A stretch of 21,122 nt of DNA from NCBI GenBank assembly GCA_937930275.1, contig CALGLM010000441.1:1-21122 (forward strand), written 5' to 3'. This DNA is from an uncultured Ignavibacteria bacterium (GTDB taxonomy: Bacteria > Bacteroidota > Ignavibacteria > Ignavibacteriales > Melioribacteraceae). Below are positions 6,692 through 15,517 of this stretch, piece after piece; the stretch's first letter is position 1; every line of letters starts with the position of its first letter. A program made the position numbers and the translations under genes. The notes under the pieces are model-generated. The model saw only the letters and a program-made list of their open reading frames with translations. It was not told where the DNA came from and ran no database searches.

Positions 6692-9600
6692 TAAAAACTC
6701 CCTTCTAAAATCTGCCTTACTTTTGTTGATAAATATGTTATATCAATTGGTTTTGTTATTAAATCTGCAAACCCGTTTTTAATAATTATATCCCTTTCTT
6801 CCATCATGGCATGTGCCGTAAGAGCAATAATAGGGATTTTGCTAAATCTAATATTCTGCTTTATGCGTTTTAGTGTTTCAAAGCCGTCCATGTTCGGCAT
6901 CATAATATCAAGCAACACCAAATCGGGATTTTTATTTTCTATAATTAGCAAACATTCTAAACCGTCTTTGGCAAATAATGTATCATACCCTAAACTTTCT
7001 ATAATTTGACCTACAGTAAAAAGAGTGTCTCTATCATCATCTACTATTAACACTACTTCTTTTTTATTTGGGTTTTCCGAAATTGAAAGAGTATCATTTT
7101 CGTTAAAATCCCCCGAAGTATCTATAATTAAATTTTCCGGCAAACCTATTTTTAACTTCTTGCGTAATATACGCAAAGTATCGTTTTTTGGTATATATTT
7201 TTTTTCGATATACCCAAATATTTTTAAATTTATTTTGTGTAAAATCTCTTTATCAATAAAATTTCCGTCCGGAATTATTAAAACAACCGGAATATCCAAC
7301 AACCTTCTATCGGTTAAAAGTTCGCAAACATACTCAATTTCTTCAATATTCTCGGGTAAAAAATCAACAAACAAACAGTCCGGTTTCTCTTTAACAATAG
7401 TTTCCGAAACCAACGAACTAAATTTAATATTTTTTAAATTGTAGTCGGATGATATTCCCGAAAAAGAGGATTTCCCCACTGCAATAATATTTTTAATTTC
7501 TAAATTATAATATGTTGCAATATTTTTTATTGCCAATTCAAAATTATCAAACGTTAAAGGGGATTTTATAAAAAGATTGGCATTAAATATTATTCCGGAT
7601 TTTTCTCCAATAGGGTAATAATATAAAATTACGGGAATATTATTATTTATCTTATTTACTATTTCATCAATAACAATAAACGGATTTTGAAAAGACAAAT
7701 AATCAATTAATATGGCTTCCGTCTTGTCAAAACTGCTAACAGAATTAATTTCCGTAACTATTTCAGTATTAAATTTATTCTGCTCGAGGTATGCTCCTAA
7801 AAAATCAGTATTTTCGGGATTATCTGATAAAACAGTAATAATTTTATTTTTATAGTAGCGTGTTGTAGGCAAATTTATAATCGGAGGTTCGTTTATTGCA
7901 ATAACTTTCCCCTCTTCCGATTCATACCCCAACGAGTTTGGAATAAATACGGAAAATACTGTCCCTATATTAACCTTACTTTTAACGGTAATTTCGCCTC
8001 CCAAAAGCTCAATCATTCTGCTTGCAATAGTTAATCCAAGTCCCGTACCCGAGTACTTTCTATTTGAACCTTCGCTTGTTTGTCTAAATTCTTTAAAAAT
8101 TAATTCTAAATTTTCCTCTTCAATCCCAATTCCGGTATCTCTAACCAAAAATCGTAAACCTTTTTCTTCTTGTTTTTCTACCGATAAACTTACTTCCCCT
8201 TTTTCAGTAAATTTAATAGCATTACTTAACAAGTTAGACAAAATTTGCTCAAGCTTAATTTTATCGGTTATTATTAACTGATTACCCGGCAGCCCGTTTT
8301 TAATTACCAACGTTAAATTTTTTTCTTCGGCAAAGTGTGCAAACGATATATATAAATCACGCAAAAATTCGGATAATAAAAACTCATCTTTAACCAGTTC
8401 GTAATTATCTGCTTCCATTTTAGAAAAAGTTAGAATGTTATTTATAATATTAAGCAGTTTTTTGCCGTTATTTATAACAATCTTTAACCTTTCGTCGTTA
8501 TGGGCATTTAAATTATTGCTTTTAATAATTAATTCGGATAATCCGAGTATTGAATTTAACGGAGTTCTCAATTCGTGCGACATAGTTGCTAAAAACTGAG
8601 ATTTAAGTTTTGCGGATTCCAAAGCCTTTTGTTTTTGTTTTTCTAACTCAACACTATTTTCTTTTAGCTCGTTATGTAAAAATATTAACTGTTCGTTTTG
8701 TTCTTTAATTTTTGTGTTTTGTATATGATATTGTTCGTTTAATAATTGTAACTCTTTAACTAAATCTTTTTGGCGTTCGTAAGCAATTGCATTACTTAAA
8801 CCAATGCTTAATTGTTCAATAATTCCATTTAAATAAGCAATTACATTTATTTTTGGTTTAACCATTGCAGTTAATTCTAAAATGCCGATGATTTCCCTAT
8901 TAAACAAAATTGGATATATAATAATGTATTCTAATTTTATTGTAGATAACGAAGTTTTTAATATCGGCTGATTTTCTGTAAAAATAAATTCAACCGGTTC
9001 TTTAGTTTCTAATACTTTAAAATAAATGTTTTCAATTATTTCGTTTGACGGAGCTTCGTTATTAAGTCCTGTATAGGCTGTCTGTCTAAATTTATCTCCG
9101 TCATAAACATAAAACACTCCGATATCAAAATTAGCTGACGAAACTATTTGTTTTAAAACTGCTTCGCTAATTTCAAATAGCGATGCATTTTCGTTAATTA
9201 AAGTAACAAATCGAATATACTCGTGTTCGGTTTCTTCTCGTCTTTTAATTTCGTTTAACATTCCGTTAAATACTTCACCCAACTTACCTATTTCGTCTTT
9301 AGATATTATATTTACACGTTCGTTTAGGTTATCACTTTTTGTTAATCCGACTACTCTATTTATTTCTGCAAGTTGCCTTCTAAATTTTGATGTAAATATT
9401 AATACGAATATTAACGATAGCGGAATGGTAACAGATATTAAAATAACAATAATTAATTGCATAATACTTCTGTATTCCGCAGTTTCTTTAAACACGGAAA
9501 ACACAACAAATTTTGCTTTATCGTAAGGGGTCGAGTACTCTTTAGGAACATATAAAGAAGCCATTAAATCGTAATCTGACATGATTTCGAAATATGTTTC

Positions 9601-10182
9601 GTAGTTGTTTTTATTAATTAATTTATCAACCGCTTTTGCTAATATATAATTAATATTGTTTGTTGCATTTATATTGGAAGATATTACATTATCTTTTGAA
9701 ATAATTAAAGCAACATCGGCTCGTATAACCTGCGAAATCGAATTTAAATAACTTGTATCAATTAAAGCCCCGTAATAATATAATACTCCCCACTTTTCCT
9801 TAAATTTCAAAATAATATTTGGGTTGTTATACACAAAACTATTAATTGAATTATTTTGAAAGTTTAAGTTAACTTTTTTTTTAGAAACGAAACTTTCGGT
9901 ATTAATTAACGAATCATCCTTTAAGGTAAAAATGAAATCAATGCTTGAACTATCATCATGAAGTTTAAAATCTTTTACTTTAATATTATCAAAGTCATTA
10001 TCAATTTTTTTTAGATTTGTTTCTAATGTTAAGGCAAAATGGTGAGTAGTATTAATTAAAGCACTTGAGTGTTGATTAAATAAAATTTTATTTGTTAAAA
10101 TGTAAATAATAACAATTGAGGCAACCGAAACTAAAATAGTTACCGAAAAAGTAATCAGGATTAATCGTAAATTAAATTTCAT
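6691..10182 (-). CDS. Large membrane hybrid histidine kinase with HAMP, GAF and several receivers
   Basis: A 1163-residue inner-membrane sensor. Order: TM1 (7-30); periplasmic sensor region (about 31-238); TM2 (241-264); HAMP (about 265-318); GAF-like domain (about 325-470); coiled coil (470-525); DHp with H-box MSHELRTPLN (H536); HATPase_c (N650/N654, G1 DTGIGI 682-687, G2 GTGLGL 712-717); two divergent receiver-like regions (about 779-890 and 895-1012); and a canonical C-terminal receiver (1042-1160, D1048-D1050, D1092, K1144). The first divergent receiver keeps candidates D787, D827 and K873. The second has lost the acidic pocket and keeps only D940. Start: an ATG 4 nt after the stop of the upstream single-domain receiver gene. 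It is probably the operon's own signal input, feeding the neighbouring receivers or the REC-DHp protein. The ligand is unknown. Confidence 0.93.
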   Translation of the reverse strand: MKFNLRLILITFSVTILVSVASIVIIYILTNKILFNQHSSALINTTHHFALTLETNLKKIDNDFDNIKVKDFKLHDDSSSIDFIFTLKDDSLINTESFVSKKKVNLNFQNNSINSFVYNNPNIILKFKEKWGVLYYYGALIDTSYLNSISQVIRADVALIISKDNVISSNINATNNINYILAKAVDKLINKNNYETYFEIMSDYDLMASLYVPKEYSTPYDKAKFVVFSVFKETAEYRSIMQLIIVILISVTIPLSLIFVLIFTSKFRRQLAEINRVVGLTKSDNLNERVNIISKDEIGKLGEVFNGMLNEIKRREETEHEYIRFVTLINENASLFEISEAVLKQIVSSANFDIGVFYVYDGDKFRQTAYTGLNNEAPSNEIIENIYFKVLETKEPVEFIFTENQPILKTSLSTIKLEYIIIYPILFNREIIGILELTAMVKPKINVIAYLNGIIEQLSIGLSNAIAYERQKDLVKELQLLNEQYHIQNTKIKEQNEQLIFLHNELKENSVELEKQKQKALESAKLKSQFLATMSHELRTPLNSILGLSELIIKSNNLNAHNDERLKIVINNGKKLLNIINNILTFSKMEADNYELVKDEFLLSEFLRDLYISFAHFAEEKNLTLVIKNGLPGNQLIITDKIKLEQILSNLLSNAIKFTEKGEVSLSVEKQEEKGLRFLVRDTGIGIEEENLELIFKEFRQTSEGSNRKYSGTGLGLTIASRMIELLGGEITVKSKVNIGTVFSVFIPNSLGYESEEGKVIAINEPPIINLPTTRYYKNKIITVLSDNPENTDFLGAYLEQNKFNTEIVTEINSVSSFDKTEAILIDYLSFQNPFIVIDEIVNKINNNIPVILYYYPIGEKSGIIFNANLFIKSPLTFDNFELAIKNIATYYNLEIKNIIAVGKSSFSGISSDYNLKNIKFSSLVSETIVKEKPDCLFVDFLPENIEEIEYVCELLTDRRLLDIPVVLIIPDGNFIDKEILHKINLKIFGYIEKKYIPKNDTLRILRKKLKIGLPENLIIDTSGDFNENDTLSISENPNKKEVVLIVDDDRDTLFTVGQIIESLGYDTLFAKDGLECLLIIENKNPDLVLLDIMMPNMDGFETLKRIKQNIRFSKIPIIALTAHAMMEERDIIIKNGFADLITKPIDITYLSTKVRQILEGSF

Positions 10183-10186
10183 TATG

Positions 10187-10552
10187 TCAACTTTGTATTA
10201 CTTTCCTAATAGTTATTATTAATTCGTCCAAATCGTATGGTTTGCTTATAAAATCGGAAGCACCGAGTCGGGCACTTTCAATAGCGCTTTTAACATCGGC
10301 ATATGCTGTTAATACAATTACTTTTATATTAAGTCTGTTCTTTTTTAACTCGTTAAGGACATAAAAACCGTCTTTTCCGGGCATTTTTAAATCTAATAAA
10401 ATAAGGTCAACATTTTTATTTTTATTTAGAATTGTAAAAGCCGAATCCGCATCGGTTACAAATGTAGAATTAAACCCTATTTCGTTTAATTCTTCGCTTA
10501 GCGCTTTGCATAGCGATAAATCATCATCAATAATTAAAATAGACTCCATCAT
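10187..10552 (-). CDS. Single-domain response regulator (CheY/Spo0F type)
   Basis: A 121-residue stand-alone receiver with no output domain. Active-site residues are all present: D9-D11, phosphoacceptor D54 (LILLDLKMPG), T82 and K104 (ISKPYD). It starts MetMet; the first ATG overlaps the secretin gene's TGA by 4 bp (ATGA), and the second ATG is an alternative start one codon later. Such proteins act either by binding a target (as CheY, or PilG/PilH in pilus chemosensory systems) or as relay intermediates (Spo0F). Tight coupling to the secretin upstream and the hybrid kinase 4 nt downstream makes a role in controlling this pilus machine likely, but the partner cannot be named. Confidence 0.93.
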   Translation of the reverse strand: MMESILIIDDDLSLCKALSEELNEIGFNSTFVTDADSAFTILNKNKNVDLILLDLKMPGKDGFYVLNELKKNRLNIKVIVLTAYADVKSAIESARLGASDFISKPYDLDELIITIRKVIQS

Positions 10553-11760
10553 TCCTCATCCCCCGTCTTTTTGGGTATATTAAGTTTAAGTTCTTCCAAT
10601 CTTTTTTTATTCTTTAAAAGTTGCTCTTTTAACACTTCGTTTTTATTAACAACTCGGTCTCGCAAAGATTGATTTATTTCTATTTTCACCAAAATAATTA
10701 CTTCTTTTTTAACCACTTCTTTACTATCATAACCTGTTAAATAACGTAATCCCAAAACCCACCAAGGTAAGTCTTTTAAAAACGGAATCCCTTTTCTTAT
10801 ATTAGTTTCTTCGTTAATAAAAAGCCCGCCGATTGCAGTTTCTTCACCGTCTAACATTAATACTTGTGTTGTAGCTTTTGTTTTTCTAATTTCCGGACGT
10901 TCAACATCGGCAAGAGCGCTGCTTCTTTCCACATCAAGCTGCAGTAAAATATAATCTATTCCGTCTTCGTTATAAATAAACGGCGAAACTTCTATAATTG
11001 TACCGGTTGAAAAAAACTGTTCAACAACATTTCCCGCAAAATCTTTTTGTTTTACAGATATATCACTACCAATTTGTATTCTTCCTTTTTGTTGGTCGCG
11101 CACCGTAATTGAAGGAGATGCAATAATTTCGCCCAAATTTTCAGATTCAAAAAATTTAAATACCGAAGATGCAGTACCTGTAAAACTACCGGCATTAAAG
11201 TCACCTTCTGCATTAACGTTAAAATCTGAAGTTGTGGTTTGCGTGCTTGTGGCAAAAGACGTTAAACCGGTGCCTACGCTAAATCCCTGCTTGCTAAGTA
11301 ATGTCTGCCAATTTATTCCTCGCTCACGCATTTCGGATACATTCGCTTCAAAAAACACTGCCGATATTTTTACATCTCTGCTATCAACCGGTGCATAATT
11401 AATTGTAGCGGGTTTTTCAACCTTTTGTTCATCTTTTTTTACAAAAATTGCTTCGGGTGTTTCTTCATAAAAAAGTCCGTGGTATTGCACAATTGTTAAC
11501 AATGCTTTTTTGTATGGCATTTTTGTTAAGGCAATTCCTATTGGTTTTGTATATTCCAAAGTAAGTACTATTTTTCTTCCGGTAAGTTTTTCGCTAATCT
11601 TACTTAAAATTTCAACAGCAGTATTAAAAGGAAGATTTTCCGATAATGTAACAAGCTCTTCGGGGTTATAAGCTCCGCTTAAAGTCTTTTGCAAGTCTGT
11701 TTGAGCCGTTACTATATAATTAAACGTAAAAAATGCCAAAATTAATATTATCTTTTTCAT
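10549..11760 (-). CDS. Short outer-membrane secretin (PilQ/GspD family)
   Basis: The outer-membrane pore subunit of the pilus or secretion machine. A Sec signal peptide (1-19, cleavage likely at VTA before QTD) is followed by one N0/STN-like domain (about 40-110) and the secretin beta domain (about 128-362). Recognisable blocks are ASPSITVRDQQKGRIQIG (214-231) and the C-terminal motif IPFLKDLPWW (325-334), equivalent to the VPxLxDIP signature. After the barrel comes a charged, probably helical tail (365-403). At 403 residues it is much shorter than typical PilQ/GspD (about 600-700), and I see no AMIN, N1, N2 or N3 domains. It overlaps the PilO-PilP-like gene upstream and the receiver gene downstream by 4 bp each. 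No pilotin gene is visible. Confidence 0.9.
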   Translation of the reverse strand: MKKIILILAFFTFNYIVTAQTDLQKTLSGAYNPEELVTLSENLPFNTAVEILSKISEKLTGRKIVLTLEYTKPIGIALTKMPYKKALLTIVQYHGLFYEETPEAIFVKKDEQKVEKPATINYAPVDSRDVKISAVFFEANVSEMRERGINWQTLLSKQGFSVGTGLTSFATSTQTTTSDFNVNAEGDFNAGSFTGTASSVFKFFESENLGEIIASPSITVRDQQKGRIQIGSDISVKQKDFAGNVVEQFFSTGTIIEVSPFIYNEDGIDYILLQLDVERSSALADVERPEIRKTKATTQVLMLDGEETAIGGLFINEETNIRKGIPFLKDLPWWVLGLRYLTGYDSKEVVKKEVIILVKIEINQSLRDRVVNKNEVLKEQLLKNKKRLEELKLNIPKKTGDEE

Positions 11761-12656
11761 TTTTTCTCACTCTTCTTTTTATCTGTTTCTGTTGCAAGGG
11801 ATAGCTTTACCCTTTCAATAATTCCCCCTTTATTTAAAATAAAGTGGACTTCGTTATTATCAAAATCTATTTTTGTTACATAACCCAAATAAACCTCGTC
11901 TCCTTCCCACAACAAAAATGTTTTTCCTTTTCCGTCAACCAAAAAAGCTCCGTCCGGAATTATTGCTAAAAGTTGAGCACTTTGTACATCAAGAAGTCCG
12001 TTTAAATTTGGCGGAATCTCGTTTCTTATTCCCGGATAAAATACATCATAAATCGGATTAGGATATAAGTTGTTTTCTGCCGAAAGGGTTGTTGCAAAAA
12101 AATCGTTATAAGCAAAATATACTGCGGCTTGTATAGAAAAATTAATTAAATAACTTGCAGTACCGGTATTATCCACTTTTACAAAGTTTGTTAACGAAAC
12201 ACTTTTTATTTTCTTTAATTCTTTACTTTCTTCAATAGCATATATTAATTTATATAAATCGTTGTATGTAGCCGTACCGGTTAAAGTATATAAATAATAC
12301 TGAAATTCCCCTTCTTTATTGGAATTTTCAAAAGTAATATTAACAAACGATTCTTCCGAAAAATTTTCGGATATTTTATTAACAAAATCATAAAATTTTG
12401 TTTGTTGCAGCCCAAAGGGAATATTAAATTTACGTAATGCCAAAATAGAATCTAATATTGCTGCTCTTTCTTTTAGTTGAACCAAAGTTTGTAAAAGAGT
12501 TTCTTTGTCTCCCATTCTTGCTTTCATGCGAGTAATGGTTTCTTGCTTTTGCTTTATAATTCCCTTCTGTCTAAAAAACGAAAAATAGGAACCAACCGCC
12601 GAAATTACGACAAATATTAAAAACAACATTAACGTATTTACAATTTTTCTGTTCAT
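11757..12656 (-). CDS. PilO-PilP-like (GspM/GspC-like) fusion, alignment complex
   Basis: A bitopic inner-membrane protein of the pilus alignment complex. The N-terminal part is PilO/GspM-like: a short cytoplasmic end, TM helix (7-26), coiled coil (30-70) and a ferredoxin-like periplasmic domain (about 85-182). After a Pro/Asn-rich linker (about 195-222) there is a small beta domain (223-288: AIIPDGAFLVDGKG, GDEVYLGYVTKIDFD, ILNKGGIIERVKL). It resembles the PilP / GspC homology-region fold that contacts the secretin. The basic tail is KKKSEKK. The gene lies between the PilM-PilN fusion and the secretin with 4-bp overlaps on both sides, exactly where pilO and pilP would lie. The PilO part is assigned with fair confidence from topology and order. 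The PilP part rests on pattern and context and needs a profile or structure comparison. Confidence 0.75.
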   Translation of the reverse strand: MNRKIVNTLMLFLIFVVISAVGSYFSFFRQKGIIKQKQETITRMKARMGDKETLLQTLVQLKERAAILDSILALRKFNIPFGLQQTKFYDFVNKISENFSEESFVNITFENSNKEGEFQYYLYTLTGTATYNDLYKLIYAIEESKELKKIKSVSLTNFVKVDNTGTASYLINFSIQAAVYFAYNDFFATTLSAENNLYPNPIYDVFYPGIRNEIPPNLNGLLDVQSAQLLAIIPDGAFLVDGKGKTFLLWEGDEVYLGYVTKIDFDNNEVHFILNKGGIIERVKLSLATETDKKKSEKK

Positions 12657-14230
12657 TTGCGTCTTAGTGTATCTTGTGTAATACTGTAGTTAATTAAAAA
12701 TGTGTAAGCGGCTTTATCTCGTATCGGCTCGTGAATCATATTTTGCAAAACTGCGGAATTGTTTTGCTCTACAAATTTTGTAACCGATAACCGAGATAGG
12801 GTTATTCCGTTTATTACTATATTGTTTACCGATTTACCGTCTAACTTTGTAAACCAAAAATTACGTCTTCTTTCAACAAACTGTGATATTTTATTAAGCT
12901 CGTTATTCCAAATCTCAGTTCCCGCCATAGCACTATCTAATAAAGTTGTTGTTTTATCAAACTCTGCAATTCGTTTTTCAATCGGTACTATCTGATTAAG
13001 AATATTTTCATTCTCTTTTTCCATTTGTTCAAGCTGTGATATTTCTATATTCAAATCTGCAATAGTTCTATAATTTGTTAATATTTTTACGGTAAAATAA
13101 AAAGTTGCGGCAAATAGTAAAGGAAGCATTGCGTAACTATGCCAGCTAAATTGAAAGAATTTTTGGTTCTCCTTTATTTTTTTAGGAAGAATAGAAATTC
13201 CCTTTAACCTTTTTTCTGTTTCTTCAAAATATTCATAACCGGATGCCAATAATATAGAAAACGAACTTAAATTTTCAATTGCATCATTATTTAATAATGA
13301 CGAATCAAACAATTCTAAGTTTAAGTTTACTACATTTGCTTCGGGAAAAGTACCGTAAAACGAAAGCAACAAGTTTTCGGAACTATCGTCACCGCACAAA
13401 ACCACATTATCCAAGCGGGGAATATTTCCGTTTTCCATTTCCAATAATATTTTAGAAAAATATACATCATATGTGTGTAAATTTTTTGTTCCTATGTCTA
13501 AAGTCGCACCAATATGAATTAAATTTTGTCCTTCTAAAAATAATAGCCTGCTGTATTCTTTACCTGTATAAATTACCAGTGAATAATCTTCCGGAAAAAA
13601 TTTTGAAGTTTTTAATACTAAATTAATTAAGGCTATTTCACCGCTTTTTATGGCGGAAATTTTATAGTACCTTTTTTTATTACGAACGGCAAGTTTGTTA
13701 ATAAATGCAACCGAAGGCACTTCGGTTTCCAAATAGGCAATATAATTATGTTTATCTTGAAAAGTAACATAATCAATTAAATCACCGCTTAATGTTGCCC
13801 CTTTAACATTTAATAGTTCGTCTATTATTGCAGCGTTATTATTTTTATCTTTAGGTATAATTGGCTTATCATAAACATAATAACCCATTGCGGGATCTGT
13901 TGCAACTGCAACAAATTCAAAGTTTTTTAGCTTAAACTCTTTTAACGATGCAGCAATTACTTCTACATTGTTTACATTTTCGGTACTTTCTTCGGTAGTA
14001 TTTATATCGCTATCTATACCTTCAAGCGAAATATCGTCTGAATCGCCTATTGAAATTTCATCAACTATTTTTACTTTGTCTTCGTTTTCGTTTTTTACTT
14101 CAGGATTTTGGGCATAAATAGGATTATCGGACGAAGCAACCTTTAATATTTTTATCTTTCCGTTTTCGTAGGTTAAAGCAGCTGCTTTTGTCTCGTTTCC
14201 TTCGGTAAATATACAAATTACGGCTTTCAT
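12653..14230 (-). CDS. PilM-PilN fusion (GspL-like), inner-membrane alignment protein
   Basis: A single bitopic protein that replaces cytoplasmic PilM and membrane PilN. Residues 1-340 form an actin-like PilM/GspL-type cytoplasmic domain. Its first strand (MKAVICIFTEGNETK) lacks the DIGS-type nucleotide-binding loop of PilM, as in GspL. An acidic low-complexity insert occupies about 35-92. ISILPKKIKE (345-354) matches the INLLP segment that links PilM to PilN. Then come a TM helix (365-383), a coiled coil (388-430) and a PilN-like periplasmic ferredoxin fold (about 440-520). The protein should link the ATPase/platform side to the PilO-PilP-like fusion. The gene starts 3 nt after the PilT-type gene and overlaps the next gene by 4 bp. 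Gene order, topology and the linker motif support the call. Confidence 0.85.
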   Translation of the reverse strand: MKAVICIFTEGNETKAAALTYENGKIKILKVASSDNPIYAQNPEVKNENEDKVKIVDEISIGDSDDISLEGIDSDINTTEESTENVNNVEVIAASLKEFKLKNFEFVAVATDPAMGYYVYDKPIIPKDKNNNAAIIDELLNVKGATLSGDLIDYVTFQDKHNYIAYLETEVPSVAFINKLAVRNKKRYYKISAIKSGEIALINLVLKTSKFFPEDYSLVIYTGKEYSRLLFLEGQNLIHIGATLDIGTKNLHTYDVYFSKILLEMENGNIPRLDNVVLCGDDSSENLLLSFYGTFPEANVVNLNLELFDSSLLNNDAIENLSSFSILLASGYEYFEETEKRLKGISILPKKIKENQKFFQFSWHSYAMLPLLFAATFYFTVKILTNYRTIADLNIEISQLEQMEKENENILNQIVPIEKRIAEFDKTTTLLDSAMAGTEIWNNELNKISQFVERRRNFWFTKLDGKSVNNIVINGITLSRLSVTKFVEQNNSAVLQNMIHEPIRDKAAYTFLINYSITQDTLRRK

Positions 14231-14233
14231 CTA

Positions 14234-15460
14234 TTATACTGCCTTAATTATTTGCGACATTCTTGTTTTATTATTGGAGTACGCCATTGCGTTTTCCAAC
14301 GATATTTTTTTCGCCCTATATAATCTTAACAAATCTTGTTCCATTGTAACCATTCCTTGAGGTGCCCCTTGATTTATCATCATATAAATTTCGCTTGTAT
14401 TGTTATTTTTTATTGCAGCCCTAACCGAAGGAGTAACAATTAAAACTTCTTTTGCAAGTACTCTTTTACCGTCCAAACTCGGTACAAGTTTTTGACTAAC
14501 TACCGAAATCAACACATCAGCCAAACGATTGCGAACACGTTCTTGTTCAACAGGATTAACTTCGGCAATAATTCTATCAATTGATTCCACTGCACTTGAG
14601 GTATGTAATGTAGAAAAAACTTTATGTCCCGTATCCGTTACTTCCAACGCCGCAAGAATAGTATCGGGGTCTCTCATCTCTCCGATTACAATAATATCAG
14701 GGTCTTGTCGTAAAGCTTGAATAACACCTTCTTTGAATGATAATACGTCTCGTCCTACTTCTCTATGCCTAACTAATGCCGTTCCCGATTTATGAACATA
14801 CTCAATAGGAGCAGCAATAATTACAATATGAGCCGGATCAAATTTATTATGGTAATCTATAATGGCATCCAACGTAGAAGATTTTCCTGAGCCAGTTATA
14901 CCTGTAATTAATGATAAACCAAATTTTATGTAATTATGACTCATTGCTTGTAATGCCAAAGGATGAAAATCCAATGTTTCAACCGGTCTTACATTAGCAG
15001 AAATAGCACGCATATTTAATGCTACCGAATCTAAATCGAAATATGCATCTGCACGAAATCGTACGTCTCGATTTATTTTTTCATATCTAAAAGTATAACT
15101 AAAATCCAAATTTCTATTATTTCGCAAATAAAATGCTTGATTTTGGTTAAGAATTGAAACTATTAAAACATTAGTTTCGTCTTGTGTTAATGTTAAAAGC
15201 TCTTTAACTCGTGCCTTTTTACCAAAAATTCTAAACCAAACAGTTCCTTCACATCCGTATCCCCCAATTTCAACATCGCTTGCTTCTTTATCAATCATAA
15301 GTTGAAGGATACTGTTAAAATACTGAATTAAAACCAGATGCATATTAGAAGGAAGTTTTGAAATATTGGTTATCACAAAATTTATCCTCTCCGGTCCTAA
15401 AATAGAAGGAGGAATTTGTGCGGCAAAGTTAGCCAAAATATTTTTTGCGTCTTCAAACAT
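14234..15460 (-). CDS. pilT: PilT-type twitching ATPase with altered Asp box
   Basis: A cytoplasmic hexameric ATPase of the PilT/PilU branch, expected to drive pilus disassembly. Features: an N-terminal extension of about 55 residues; the ASDVEI motif (60-65, as in PilT ASDLHI); Walker A GITGSGKS (187-194, Ile for the usual Pro); Walker B with E261 (IGEMRD); His box STLHTSSA (283-290); and a long PilT-like C-terminal domain. The tetracysteine zinc motif of assembly ATPases is absent, which favours PilT over PilB. The Asp box reads IIAAPIEY (214-221): the Glu-Asp before Pro found in nearly all family members is Ala-Ala, while E220 is kept. Codons GCT-GCT are clear in the sequence. It may be slow, dependent on a partner, or regulatory like PilU. 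A 57-nt AT-rich gap separates it from the upstream assembly ATPase gene. Confidence 0.9.
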   Translation of the reverse strand: MFEDAKNILANFAAQIPPSILGPERINFVITNISKLPSNMHLVLIQYFNSILQLMIDKEASDVEIGGYGCEGTVWFRIFGKKARVKELLTLTQDETNVLIVSILNQNQAFYLRNNRNLDFSYTFRYEKINRDVRFRADAYFDLDSVALNMRAISANVRPVETLDFHPLALQAMSHNYIKFGLSLITGITGSGKSSTLDAIIDYHNKFDPAHIVIIAAPIEYVHKSGTALVRHREVGRDVLSFKEGVIQALRQDPDIIVIGEMRDPDTILAALEVTDTGHKVFSTLHTSSAVESIDRIIAEVNPVEQERVRNRLADVLISVVSQKLVPSLDGKRVLAKEVLIVTPSVRAAIKNNNTSEIYMMINQGAPQGMVTMEQDLLRLYRAKKISLENAMAYSNNKTRMSQIIKAV

Positions 15461-15517
15461 TAGTTTAACTCAATTTTTCAAAAAAGAATATAAATATAAT
15501 ATATAAAAAATTCAAAA

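Noticed and set aside
7025..7444. A 139-codon open frame on the + strand
   Set aside because: It is antisense to the large hybrid kinase, in the divergent receiver region. Its composition (Ser, Phe, Ile rich) is that expected of a complementary-strand shadow.
15461..15517. A possible promoter in the 57-nt gap before the PilT-type gene
   Set aside because: The gap is a run of A and T without a credible -33/-7 or -24/-12 pair; read-through from the ATPase gene is simpler.
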